A stretch of DNA of 44,831 nucleotides from the IMG/VR virus record IMGVR_UViG_3300027668_001981, positions 1 through 44,831 of that record; one strand, written 5' to 3'. Origin of the DNA: a virus. The number at the start of each line of letters is the position of its first letter. The first letter of the stretch is position 1. This document shows positions 8,883 through 17,130 of this stretch, piece after piece. The translations under genes and the position numbers were made by a program. A model generated the notes under the pieces. The model was not told the origin of the DNA. It saw only the letters and a list, made by a program, of their open reading frames with translations, and ran no database searches.

Positions 8883-9553
8883 GTAATAGAGAAACCTCCG
8901 TCTACTATGATATTTTGTCCGGTAATATATGTATTTTGATTACTACATAGAAACATTACAATTCTAGCAATTTCAGATGGGTCTGCCATCCTACCCATCG
9001 GTACATTTGAAACTAATTCTTTTATTTGTTTTTTTGATAATATACCATTTGTTAATTTAGTATTAGTAAATCCAGGTGACACTGTATTAACTTGTATATT
9101 ATATTTTGCTAATTCAACAGCTAATGTTTTTGTCATTCCTATTAATGCAGACTTCGATGTTGTATATGACAATCTTTTTGATATTGTTTTATCTCCCCAA
9201 ATGGATGCAATGTTAACTATCTTTCCACTTTTTTGTTTTTTCATATGCTTAGATACATGCTTTGAAATTAAAAATGGTGCTTTAACATTTACCTGCATAA
9301 TATCATCAAAATCTTCATCTTTAATATCATGGAGTTCATCAATAGTATTAATGCCAGCACAATTTACCCAAATGTCAATATCAGGTAATTCTTCTAGTAG
9401 TCTTATAATACTCTCATTAGATTTAAAGTCAGCAAGTTTAGAATTAGTAACTATAACATTGCCTTTAAATTGATCGAATAGTGCAGCTACTGCACTTCCT
9501 ATCCCACCAGTACCGCCTGTTACTAAAATGGTTTTATTTGAAAAGTCAAACAT
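8879..9553 (-). CDS. Short-chain dehydrogenase/reductase (FabG-like)
   Basis: A classical SDR of 224 residues: TGGTGGIG cofactor motif (12-19), NCAG (64-67), catalytic S117, Y130 and K134, and the C-terminal TGQNIIVDGG segment typical of FabG-type ketoreductases. It oxidises or reduces a hydroxyl/keto group with NAD(P). It sits between the SIS isomerase (TAATG junction at 9553) and the sugar phosphate cyclase (4-nt overlap). It may therefore act on the cyclised product, giving a modified cyclitol or sugar. The direction of the reaction and the substrate are inferred only from context. Confidence 0.85.
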   Translation of the reverse strand: MFDFSNKTILVTGGTGGIGSAVAALFDQFKGNVIVTNSKLADFKSNESIIRLLEELPDIDIWVNCAGINTIDELHDIKDEDFDDIMQVNVKAPFLISKHVSKHMKKQKSGKIVNIASIWGDKTISKRLSYTTSKSALIGMTKTLAVELAKYNIQVNTVSPGFTNTKLTNGILSKKQIKELVSNVPMGRMADPSEIARIVMFLCSNQNTYITGQNIIVDGGFSIT

Positions 9554-10164
9554 TACTTTAAAGGATTTCTAGATAATGGCAAAGCTGTTCCTTTTCTTAT
9601 AACTTCAGCTTTAATTGAAGGACATTCTGCGCCGCATGCATGTATTAAATCATAAAATAAAATTAATGATAATACTTCTACCGTATGAAAATAGTTACAA
9701 TCTAATACTACATTATTAACATCTGGTTCTAATAATTGTCTATCTTGTCCAGCTATCATAGCAGTTTTAAATCCATTTTTCTTTGCCCAATGACAACATG
9801 AAACTACATTTTTAGATCCGCCGGAGCATGATAAAGCAACAATCATTGCATCTTTTTTCATTGCACCTGTTTTCTTTTGTAATTCTAACCAACTTATGAA
9901 TAAATTGTTATATCCATAATCATTTGCTATACTTGTTATTAAGCATTGGCTATCTAATGTCTTAACATTTTTTACAATCCCAGCTTTTGCAAACAATCTT
10001 GTACAATCATCCGCTGCATGGTTTGCAACTCCCCATAAGCCGCCGTTAGCAACTAAATATATATCGCTGCTAGCAGCAAAATCTTTTTCAAATTGTTTCC
10101 ACTGTTTTGTAGCTAACGTTTTTTCAAACTTTTCTTCTAAATTTTCAAAATCTATATTACTCAT
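9553..10164 (-). CDS. SIS-domain sugar phosphate isomerase (GmhA/phosphoheptose isomerase-like)
   Basis: The 203 residues resemble GmhA-type single SIS domains: an NGGLWGVANHAADD block (40-53) in the place of GmhA's GNGGSAADAQH, and CSGGSKN (113-119) as the phosphate-binding serine/glycine loop. GmhA isomerises sedoheptulose 7-phosphate to a heptose phosphate. The first loop deviates (LWGVAN rather than SAADAQ), so the substrate may differ. It is the first gene of the SIS-SDR-cyclase set and is preceded by a clear ribosome site, GAAAGGAATAC, before the ATG. It may supply or consume sedoheptulose 7-phosphate made by the split transketolase. Confidence 0.78.
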   Translation of the reverse strand: MSNIDFENLEEKFEKTLATKQWKQFEKDFAASSDIYLVANGGLWGVANHAADDCTRLFAKAGIVKNVKTLDSQCLITSIANDYGYNNLFISWLELQKKTGAMKKDAMIVALSCSGGSKNVVSCCHWAKKNGFKTAMIAGQDRQLLEPDVNNVVLDCNYFHTVEVLSLILFYDLIHACGAECPSIKAEVIRKGTALPLSRNPLK

Positions 10165-10188
10165 GTATTCCTTTCTATTGTTTTTACT

Positions 10189-10644
10189 TTAGTTTTTTTT
10201 GGTTGACTTTTCTGGTCTAGTAGTATTTACTCTATTAGCTTTAGATTTTCTACCTTTTTTAATAATAGGCTCTACTTTACTTTCATTAGAACTATTACCT
10301 TTAGAAGCTTCAATAGCTGCTTTAGATGCTCTTGTTGAATTTTTAGAAGGCTTATTTATCTCAGGTTTTGATGTTGGTTCTATTTTATTTTGATTAGAAC
10401 TTTTACCTTTAGAATTTCTAATAGCTGATTTTGATGCCCTAGATCTAGAAGTTTCAAAATTTGTTTCTGCAACCGGAGTTACTCTATAAACTGGGTATTC
10501 TTTTTTTAATACTTCTGGTTTGATAGGATTAACTATTTCTGCTTTGGTATTTTTGATAGGTTTGATGTCTTTCTGTCCTTTTTCTTGTGCAGAAAATGAA
10601 GCAGCTACTAAAAACATACATCCTAGAATTATTGATTTTTTCAT
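10189..10644 (-). CDS. Secreted Lys/Ser-rich repeat protein of unknown function
   Basis: No recognisable enzyme domain in 151 residues. The N-terminus is a strong signal peptide (MKKSIILGCMFLVAASFSA) with likely cleavage after A19, in a style common in flavobacteria. The mature part is highly basic and low in complexity. It has two imperfect repeats, at about 68-90 and 104-126, each reading S/TRASK-x-AI-x-x-SKG-x-SSN and ending in EP. The C-terminus is rich in K, R and S. It sits alone inside the sugar cluster with its own promoter-like element (10665-10693) and a good AAAAGGAAT ribosome site, so it looks separately controlled. It could bind an anionic glycan, DNA or the envelope; none of this is shown. 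Confidence 0.8.
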   Translation of the reverse strand: MKKSIILGCMFLVAASFSAQEKGQKDIKPIKNTKAEIVNPIKPEVLKKEYPVYRVTPVAETNFETSRSRASKSAIRNSKGKSSNQNKIEPTSKPEINKPSKNSTRASKAAIEASKGNSSNESKVEPIIKKGRKSKANRVNTTRPEKSTKKN

Positions 10645-10664
10645 ATTTATTCCTTTTTATTTTT

Positions 10665-10693
10665 AATATAATAATTATTTAGGAAAAATCCTA
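10665..10693 (-). promoter_or_regulatory. Promoter-like element: TAGGAT, 17 nt, TATATT
   Basis: On the minus strand a TAGGAT box is followed after exactly 17 nt by TATATT. The box overlaps the TAG stop of the upstream aminotransferase gene. It would drive the secreted repeat protein, leaving a leader of about 14 nt that still contains the AAAAGGAAT ribosome site. It is one of nine elements with identical spacing in the window. Promoter activity is inferred. Confidence 0.6.
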
Positions 10694-11851
10694 ATTTAAA
10701 CTAAGTTTTATTATGTCAATAGCCATATTAATTTCTTCAGAATTAACAGCTAAATTTGGTCTCATACGAACACTATGAGTTCCGGTGGGATTACATATCA
10801 TTTTATTTGAAAATAATTTAGAACAAAAATCATCACGTAGTTTAGTTGACTTAAAATCGAACGCAATTAATAGTCCGGTTTGTCGAACATTATGTATATT
10901 AGATAATTTATTTAATTCTTTAAATAGTAGTTTACCTTGTTTATTAACATTCTTTTTTAATTGATCATTATCAATAGTATTAATAATATATTTACATCTA
11001 ATCATGTCAACTAAATCACCATCATATGTTACTGATAATCTTTTTTGATTTTCAAATACTTTAGAGTGTGACTTTTTAACCATTATTCCAGATACTTGCG
11101 ATTTCTTTCCATATACAATGATATCTGGTTCTATTTTTAATTGTTTTGAATACCAAATTGTTCCGGAAGATAAAAATCCAGTCTGAACTTCATCAAATAT
11201 TAGTGGAATATCAAATTGTTTACAAATTTTTGATAATGATTGTAATTCTTTTTTATTTAAATAATTATCTCCATATGTTGCTTGTATTGGTTCTACGATA
11301 ACTCCTTGCAAATTATATGGATTTGATTGAACATGACTAATAGCATCTTTAATTGTATTAGCTACTGGCCAATTATATTCTCCAGGTATATCTCCTTGTC
11401 TTAATTTAACTCCTGGAAATCTAGAAGTAATAATATTGCCAACTGAATTAATGCCATGAAAACTGTTTTTTATAGATAATACATATCCATCTGGTCTTGG
11501 GCCTTTATACCACATTGCTGTTTTAATCGCAGCTTCATTGGCTAATGCACCAGTACATGTAAAATGATAATTTTCATATTTACCCATTGATGTAAACTTT
11601 TTAAACGTTTTGTAGAATTCATCAAATTCATCACTTAACATTTCACAGTTTACCATTTTAAGTTTAGAAACACGATATATTTCTTCTTTAAATTCTTTAC
11701 TATTAAATACTGGGTGATTATAGCCTATAGGCAATGATGAGTACATTCCCATAAAGTCTAGATAATATTTATTTGTATTTTTGTCAAATACATAACTTCC
11801 TAAACTCTTATCAAAATCTATTTTTATATTAAATACACTAGTTCTATTCAT
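10691..11851 (-). CDS. Class III aminotransferase, lysine 6-aminotransferase (LAT)-like
   Basis: The 386-residue PLP enzyme shows class III features: GYNHP (43-47), CTGALANEAAIK (99-110), SFHG (130-133), EPIQ (187-190), the IFDEVQTGF block with D220, and the PLP lysine in IIVYGKKSQVSG (K249/K250), closest to the FGKKTQ motif of lysine epsilon-aminotransferases. The ending, with RMRPNLAVNSEEI, also fits. The natural substrate in this setting is unlikely to be free lysine metabolism for its own sake. It starts 8 nt inside the cytidylyltransferase-cupin gene, so it may aminate a sugar or attach an amino acid-derived group. Class certain, substrate unknown. Confidence 0.82.
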   Translation of the reverse strand: MNRTSVFNIKIDFDKSLGSYVFDKNTNKYYLDFMGMYSSLPIGYNHPVFNSKEFKEEIYRVSKLKMVNCEMLSDEFDEFYKTFKKFTSMGKYENYHFTCTGALANEAAIKTAMWYKGPRPDGYVLSIKNSFHGINSVGNIITSRFPGVKLRQGDIPGEYNWPVANTIKDAISHVQSNPYNLQGVIVEPIQATYGDNYLNKKELQSLSKICKQFDIPLIFDEVQTGFLSSGTIWYSKQLKIEPDIIVYGKKSQVSGIMVKKSHSKVFENQKRLSVTYDGDLVDMIRCKYIINTIDNDQLKKNVNKQGKLLFKELNKLSNIHNVRQTGLLIAFDFKSTKLRDDFCSKLFSNKMICNPTGTHSVRMRPNLAVNSEEINMAIDIIKLSLN

Positions 11852-12947
11852 ATATATGGTCTATATCATCTCTGCTTACTGCTAAACGTATTGCTTGTTT
11901 AGTTCCTGCTGCTGTTATTTTATGTCGTTTATTTCTTTCAATAAAAACTATATCTCCTTCTTTTACACTCATTGTTTTGCCATCAACAAACCAATCCCAT
12001 TCTCCTTTAATAATATACCACCATTCATCCCAATCATTATGATAATGTAACCTATTTCCTTCGCCTGGCATTTGGCCTATTAATGTTGATCTAGTTGATT
12101 TAGAATTTATTACTGTGTGTGACCATGATTCATTATTAGGATTTGAATCTATAATATCTTGAACTTTAGTTATTTCTTTATTAAAATTATATAAGTTGTT
12201 ATTAATGACTCCATCTTGAGCTAATACTCGTTCTACATTGTGGTCAAATACTTTACCTGGCTTATAATATTGTGGATCTTTTGGTTTAGCTGCTAATATT
12301 GATTCTGCTAATAAAAAATCATCTTCTTCGTCTATATCAACAGTTGCATATCCAGTTAATTCAAAAAATCCTATTTTACCTTCTCCGCCATGGTATCCAC
12401 ATCCATATTCATCCATATTCATCATATAGTTATCATACTGCCAGGCCATTAAAGAGCATGCATACGCATATACTGGTTCTAATAACTGACTTGGAGGTGA
12501 TTGTTTCTTTTGATTAAAATTAATAGGTTGATCTTTATATATAGATTCAATTTTTACTTTGCTAGTAGATATTAATGTATCATATCTTAATGACTTATTT
12601 ACAAATTCTTTTATTTGTGTACTAGTTATAAATGGGGATGTTGCTAATAATTGAATTAACATATCTCCATTAATATTATGCATGAAGTCTAATGTAAAGT
12701 CATCATTTGTAGCTTCATCTCTGGAAAGGTGTTTTGGTCTTTTATAAAATTTTACCCCATATTCATCTGCTATTTCTTTGAATATATCTGATTCTGAGTT
12801 TATAACAATTTCATCAAATACATTGGCTTCTTTAGCTGCTTCTATGATATGAGCTACTAATGGTTTATTACCTAGTAATCTTAAATTTTTATTAGGTACT
12901 CTTTTACTTCCCAATCTAACAGGAATCATTGCAATAATTTTTTTCAT
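11844..12947 (-). CDS. CMP-sugar synthetase-like cytidylyltransferase fused to a cupin domain
   Basis: Residues 1 to about 230 look like the NeuA/KdsB cytidylyltransferase family: IPVRLGSKRVPNKN (8-21) with the basic nucleotide loop, the KPLVAHII segment, and INGDMLIQLLATSPF. These enzymes activate sialic-acid-like sugars as CMP conjugates. Residues from about 275 to 367 form a second domain, a cupin with LHYHNDWDEWWYIIKGEW and a PxH-like RNKRHK ending, as in nucleotide-sugar isomerases or sensors. The fusion is unusual. It overlaps the four-domain glycosyltransferase gene by 4 nt, and that protein ends in a sialyltransferase-like domain, so it may make the donor for it. The key acidic residues of NeuA were not checked one by one. 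Confidence 0.75.
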   Translation of the reverse strand: MKKIIAMIPVRLGSKRVPNKNLRLLGNKPLVAHIIEAAKEANVFDEIVINSESDIFKEIADEYGVKFYKRPKHLSRDEATNDDFTLDFMHNINGDMLIQLLATSPFITSTQIKEFVNKSLRYDTLISTSKVKIESIYKDQPINFNQKKQSPPSQLLEPVYAYACSLMAWQYDNYMMNMDEYGCGYHGGEGKIGFFELTGYATVDIDEEDDFLLAESILAAKPKDPQYYKPGKVFDHNVERVLAQDGVINNNLYNFNKEITKVQDIIDSNPNNESWSHTVINSKSTRSTLIGQMPGEGNRLHYHNDWDEWWYIIKGEWDWFVDGKTMSVKEGDIVFIERNKRHKITAAGTKQAIRLAVSRDDIDHIYE

Positions 12948-15900
12948 TTTACAAAATTTTCTACTAAATAATCATCTAGTACTAATGAGTTGTTATAATA
13001 TTTTTTTACTATCTTTTTAAAATAATCAATTTGTGGTTGCTGATGATGTATATCCATTCTTAAATCATTAAAATTTGGTATTTTATCTTTATTAAGTTTA
13101 AAGTTACCAGCTTCTTCTGCAGCTTCTTGATATGTATCGTTATAAATTTCTCCAAACGTATTCATGTTATAAAAAGTCATACCAGTTACAAATAATTCTT
13201 TTATATTATAATTTAATAATGCTATAATACCCATTAAACCTGTATTTGCTGTTGTTCCTATTTCATTAAAACATTTAAGTATATAATCGTCACTAATATT
13301 GTGCCAATCAACTGTTAGCTTACTCATAAATTCTTTTATTATAGGTGTTTCATGTCCTGATACCATTGCTCCTATAATATGTTTTAATGAATTTGTAAAA
13401 GTTGTATTTTCTGATATTGCTGTTCTTTTATGCTCATTAAAACAATTTATAACTATATCAGTTTTACTTCCATAATCGGCCCAATCACTTTTAGGCATTT
13501 CATATGATTGATTTATTCTTACTACTAAATCGTATGAGTCAATAAGTTTCCCTAATCCTTTACCTTTAAGATGCGGAGACGGACATACATATGCAATTCG
13601 TTTATTTTCTATTATATTTTTTAGTTTAGTGTCTAAAATATAATCATTAAATGAATTTGATAATTGATCTGCAGGCGGCGGCGCTGACGATTGCCATTGT
13701 GGAGGCATTTTATCTAATGGAATGTTAATTATATTATTTTTAGTTTTACCATACCATTTATTATCTAAATGTTGTAATATATTTTTATACATTAAATCTT
13801 CTGTTATACAATATTTATTAGCTGTTTCTAGATTACGTTGTATAGAGTTAAATTTATCAATATATGTTTTATTATCTAATGATGAAAGTATTTCTTGTAA
13901 CTCATCTAAATTTGAAAATGTTAATATACTATCAGTGTCAAAATAATCTGATATATTTGGACATCCCCAATATATTGGAATAGTACCAACCATTAAGCAA
14001 TCAATTAATTTTTCAGTAAAATAATTTTCTAATCTAATATTTTCTATAATTATAGAATATTGATAATCTACTAATCCATCTTCTTTAGCCATTAAGGGAT
14101 TTGAAGTTCCATTTCCTAATAAGTCTACTCCAGATTTTAGCATGCTGGCAATTTGATGTCTAAGCTTATGTCCTTCTGTTGTAGTTTTATGCGAATATAT
14201 CATAGACATAAATCTAGTTTTATCATATAATCCGTAATTATTGCTTTTTATCCATGTTCCTCCAAAATTACAAAGTTTAGTATTATCTGGATATTTTTTT
14301 AGTAATTCAGAATCATGTGTTAATACAAAATCATATTCATCTTTCCACTCATTAAATGTATTATATGATATAGGATTTATTTCTCTACATTCAAGTAACC
14401 ATGCAATTTTGTGCTTGCTATCAACTGATTTTGCAACTGAAGTATTTACCATACTGTCAGTGACCAATGTTATACCATCATATGTTTGTTTATCTCTTAC
14501 ATATTTAATGTGTTTTGGTATTTTTCTATGAACTTGCGAATATCTGCCAGCTGGAGTTTCTAGATGTTTAAATGCTTCATCAATTAGATTTATTTCGGTA
14601 GTAGGTAAATCATCTGTTAAACAAACCCATTCATCTGGAAATATATCTATAGTTTTATAATGATTATTTTTAGGTCCAAACCATTTATCTGGATATATTA
14701 CGGTTTTATCTGGATTTGTATTTAAATAAGCTGACCACCAGCTAAATGTAGAATTTGCTATAATATGATGTTCACATAAAGACATAGCATATAAGTCAAT
14801 ATAATCTTGTTCATTCTCTATAAACTGAAATTGATCTCCTTTAAAATTTTCTTTACACCATTCAATATCATCACTACATATTAAAAATGTTTTTCCTGGA
14901 AAATAGTCTATTGCATTAAAATAATAATTTAAACTTAAATTATGATGATATTCACTTAAGTTTGTATAATTTCCTCTTCGTACGTGTAATGAAACAACGC
15001 CTTTACCAGTATTATATTTTTCTTGTATATATTGAATATGTTGTGGCTTAGGAGCAAACATGTTAATAATATCATTTTTAATATGATAAAAATATTTATA
15101 CGATTGAAAATATCCACTTAGTTTAACGTTGGTATTTGGTAATTCTATATTGCTATATCTAAAAGTATCCATATTAGAATTAGCATAAGTGTCTAATGAT
15201 TCAATTGAAACAGGCTTTATTCTTCCTAATATATTATCTTCATACATATTAGGGTGTGTATGCAATGTTCCAGTATGAGTAAAGTCGCATACAAGATTAT
15301 GATTTGTATTTGTAGCAATACCTTTTGCTGATGCTAATTGAAACATCATATTGCCTAATCCTCCACCTAATACTGGAACTATGTTATATTGAGGTGATTC
15401 TAAATAATCATATGGAGTTTTTGATCTTATTTCTACTTCTTGACCTTCTGGATCGTCTATATCTTTATTTTGTCGATTTAATCCACGAGCTACAATTTCA
15501 GGATCTTCATTATATGCATAAGTTGGAAAATCTAATACTCCAATTTTATATTTAGGACACATTTCCATACAAAAAAATGAAACAGCTAAATCTTCTGCAT
15601 TATAATAATATTCTCCAGATTTACTCCAAATAAGATCTTCTTTTTTTATTTTATTATATAAGAACCATCTAAAACTTCTTAAATGGCTGGCTCTCCATGT
15701 ATCTTGTCTATATAGCTTTTTTGAGTGTACTTCATCAGAATATGGAGTATTTTGTGGAAATGCTAATTTTCCAGACGGATGTGAATACATTCCGCCATAT
15801 GTCATCCAAGGATCATGTTTGTTATAATATTCATTTAATTTTTCTAGTACATCATCATTAATTAACCAATCGTCCCCATCCACAAACATTAGAATATCAT

Positions 15901-16180
15901 CTTTATGATCCATAAAATTTATAATATGATCTTCATTAGGATTTACATTGAATCCACGCTGTTTGTTTTCTGTCCAATTTAATAATGTCCAATTATTTAA
16001 TTTATGAGTATCTATTATATCTTGTACAATAGTTGCAGTATCATCTGTAGATGCATCATTTATATATAATACGTCATAATTAGTATATGTTTGATTAACA
16101 ATACTTGCAATATTAGTTTCTATCCATTTTTTGTTGTTATAAGATGGTATAACTATTTTAAATTTATTTTTCTTTTCCAT
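12944..16180 (-). CDS. Four-domain glycosyltransferase: GT2 + GT11 + GT10-like + GT29-like
   Basis: This 1078-residue protein reads as four glycosyltransferases in tandem. Residues 1-245 are GT2 (IPSYNN, YINDASTDDT, DGDDW at 101-105). Residues 262-525 are GT11, the alpha-1,2-fucosyltransferase type (GGGLGNMMFQ 272-281, HVRRGNY 399-405, NSTFSWW 476-482). Residues 550-800 are GT10-like, the alpha-1,3-fucosyltransferase type (SIIIENIRLENYFTEKLID from 709, then GTIPIYWGCPNI). Residues 850-1078 are GT29-like, with sialyl motif L (CPSP...LIDSYDLVVRIN), motif S (ANTGLMGIIALL...VTGMTFY) and a late HH (1045-1046). GDP-fucose/colitose genes and a CMP-sugar synthetase in the cluster match the expected donors. 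There is no transmembrane segment, so it is probably cytoplasmic. Overlaps of 28 nt upstream and 4 nt downstream. Confidence 0.85.
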   Translation of the reverse strand: MEKKNKFKIVIPSYNNKKWIETNIASIVNQTYTNYDVLYINDASTDDTATIVQDIIDTHKLNNWTLLNWTENKQRGFNVNPNEDHIINFMDHKDDILMFVDGDDWLINDDVLEKLNEYYNKHDPWMTYGGMYSHPSGKLAFPQNTPYSDEVHSKKLYRQDTWRASHLRSFRWFLYNKIKKEDLIWSKSGEYYYNAEDLAVSFFCMEMCPKYKIGVLDFPTYAYNEDPEIVARGLNRQNKDIDDPEGQEVEIRSKTPYDYLESPQYNIVPVLGGGLGNMMFQLASAKGIATNTNHNLVCDFTHTGTLHTHPNMYEDNILGRIKPVSIESLDTYANSNMDTFRYSNIELPNTNVKLSGYFQSYKYFYHIKNDIINMFAPKPQHIQYIQEKYNTGKGVVSLHVRRGNYTNLSEYHHNLSLNYYFNAIDYFPGKTFLICSDDIEWCKENFKGDQFQFIENEQDYIDLYAMSLCEHHIIANSTFSWWSAYLNTNPDKTVIYPDKWFGPKNNHYKTIDIFPDEWVCLTDDLPTTEINLIDEAFKHLETPAGRYSQVHRKIPKHIKYVRDKQTYDGITLVTDSMVNTSVAKSVDSKHKIAWLLECREINPISYNTFNEWKDEYDFVLTHDSELLKKYPDNTKLCNFGGTWIKSNNYGLYDKTRFMSMIYSHKTTTEGHKLRHQIASMLKSGVDLLGNGTSNPLMAKEDGLVDYQYSIIIENIRLENYFTEKLIDCLMVGTIPIYWGCPNISDYFDTDSILTFSNLDELQEILSSLDNKTYIDKFNSIQRNLETANKYCITEDLMYKNILQHLDNKWYGKTKNNIINIPLDKMPPQWQSSAPPPADQLSNSFNDYILDTKLKNIIENKRIAYVCPSPHLKGKGLGKLIDSYDLVVRINQSYEMPKSDWADYGSKTDIVINCFNEHKRTAISENTTFTNSLKHIIGAMVSGHETPIIKEFMSKLTVDWHNISDDYILKCFNEIGTTANTGLMGIIALLNYNIKELFVTGMTFYNMNTFGEIYNDTYQEAAEEAGNFKLNKDKIPNFNDLRMDIHHQQPQIDYFKKIVKKYYNNSLVLDDYLVENFVK

Positions 16181-17130
16181 ATATCTATATCGTAATGAAT
16201 TCTATACAATTCTTTACTCTTTTTACTACATTCGTTATAAAATTCAATATTATCCCGTAACTTAATTGCTAATTTCCTTGCTGACTCTATATCATCTATA
16301 TCTACACATAAATCAGGATGACATAATTTTTGTGTATCTACTTTTTCATTTCCAATACAAGGAACTCCAAAATATGCACAATTTAAGCTAAAAGTTCCTG
16401 CGGCAATAGTAGGCATTAAATGTACTGCATATTTAAATGAAGATACTTCACTCATCCAGTCTAACCAACTAACTCTAGGTAAATGCATTAAATTTGGAAC
16501 TTGATCTTCATGTTCGCGCTTTGCATGAGATTCTTGAGTCCATATTGGCATATTGAATTCTGATGCAATTAAATAGCTTTGAAATCCATTATACCATCTA
16601 GCAAAATTACCTCCAATTAATACTTTGTCTTGTCTAACAGGAACTATGTCTTTTATACGTTCTTCAATCATTAATGTTGGTATAGTTCGAATTATTTGAG
16701 TAGGAACTAAGCCTTTATAAAATTTTTGATCATACTCATTATGTGCATATATAGCATCTACTGATGCTAACATATTATAAAAATTAAATTGGTCTTGAAT
16801 TTCTAATTCTGTAAACATCCATGTAGGACCTTCTTGAACGTAATATACTTTTTTATTATTTTCTTTTAATACAGATAGCCAATTACTATTTAATAGTTCA
16901 GAATGTGGATTTGGAATATTTGTTAATTTTGCAGCTACTGCATTTAAATTTAATTGTCCTTTAGGAAATATTACAAATACATGATCTTGGTCTTTTACTT
17001 CGCTATATTTAGATATTGGATAATGAGTTGCATCCAGTGCGTTCATCCATGCAAATTCTGTTCGCATATTTGGATGACTGATATCAATAGACCCTTTAAA
17101 GCCCATTTCTGTTAAAAATACAGTTTTCAT
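16153..17130 (-). CDS. Probable GT-B-fold glycosyltransferase
   Basis: The 325-residue protein does not show a clean family motif. Its layout fits a GT-B glycosyltransferase: an N-terminal half with VYYVQEGPTWMF (114-125) and VDAIYAHNEYD, and a C-terminal half with LIGGNFARWYNGFQSY, LMPTIAAGTFSLNCAYFGVPCIGN and a late DIESARKL segment that resembles the donor-binding region of GT4 proteins. The donor glutamates of GT4 are not obvious. The gene lies between the aminotransferase-fold gene (4-nt overlap) and the four-domain enzyme (28-nt overlap). The assignment rests on fold-like layout and context. Confidence 0.6.
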   Translation of the reverse strand: MKTVFLTEMGFKGSIDISHPNMRTEFAWMNALDATHYPISKYSEVKDQDHVFVIFPKGQLNLNAVAAKLTNIPNPHSELLNSNWLSVLKENNKKVYYVQEGPTWMFTELEIQDQFNFYNMLASVDAIYAHNEYDQKFYKGLVPTQIIRTIPTLMIEERIKDIVPVRQDKVLIGGNFARWYNGFQSYLIASEFNMPIWTQESHAKREHEDQVPNLMHLPRVSWLDWMSEVSSFKYAVHLMPTIAAGTFSLNCAYFGVPCIGNEKVDTQKLCHPDLCVDIDDIESARKLAIKLRDNIEFYNECSKKSKELYRIHYDIDIWKRKINLK

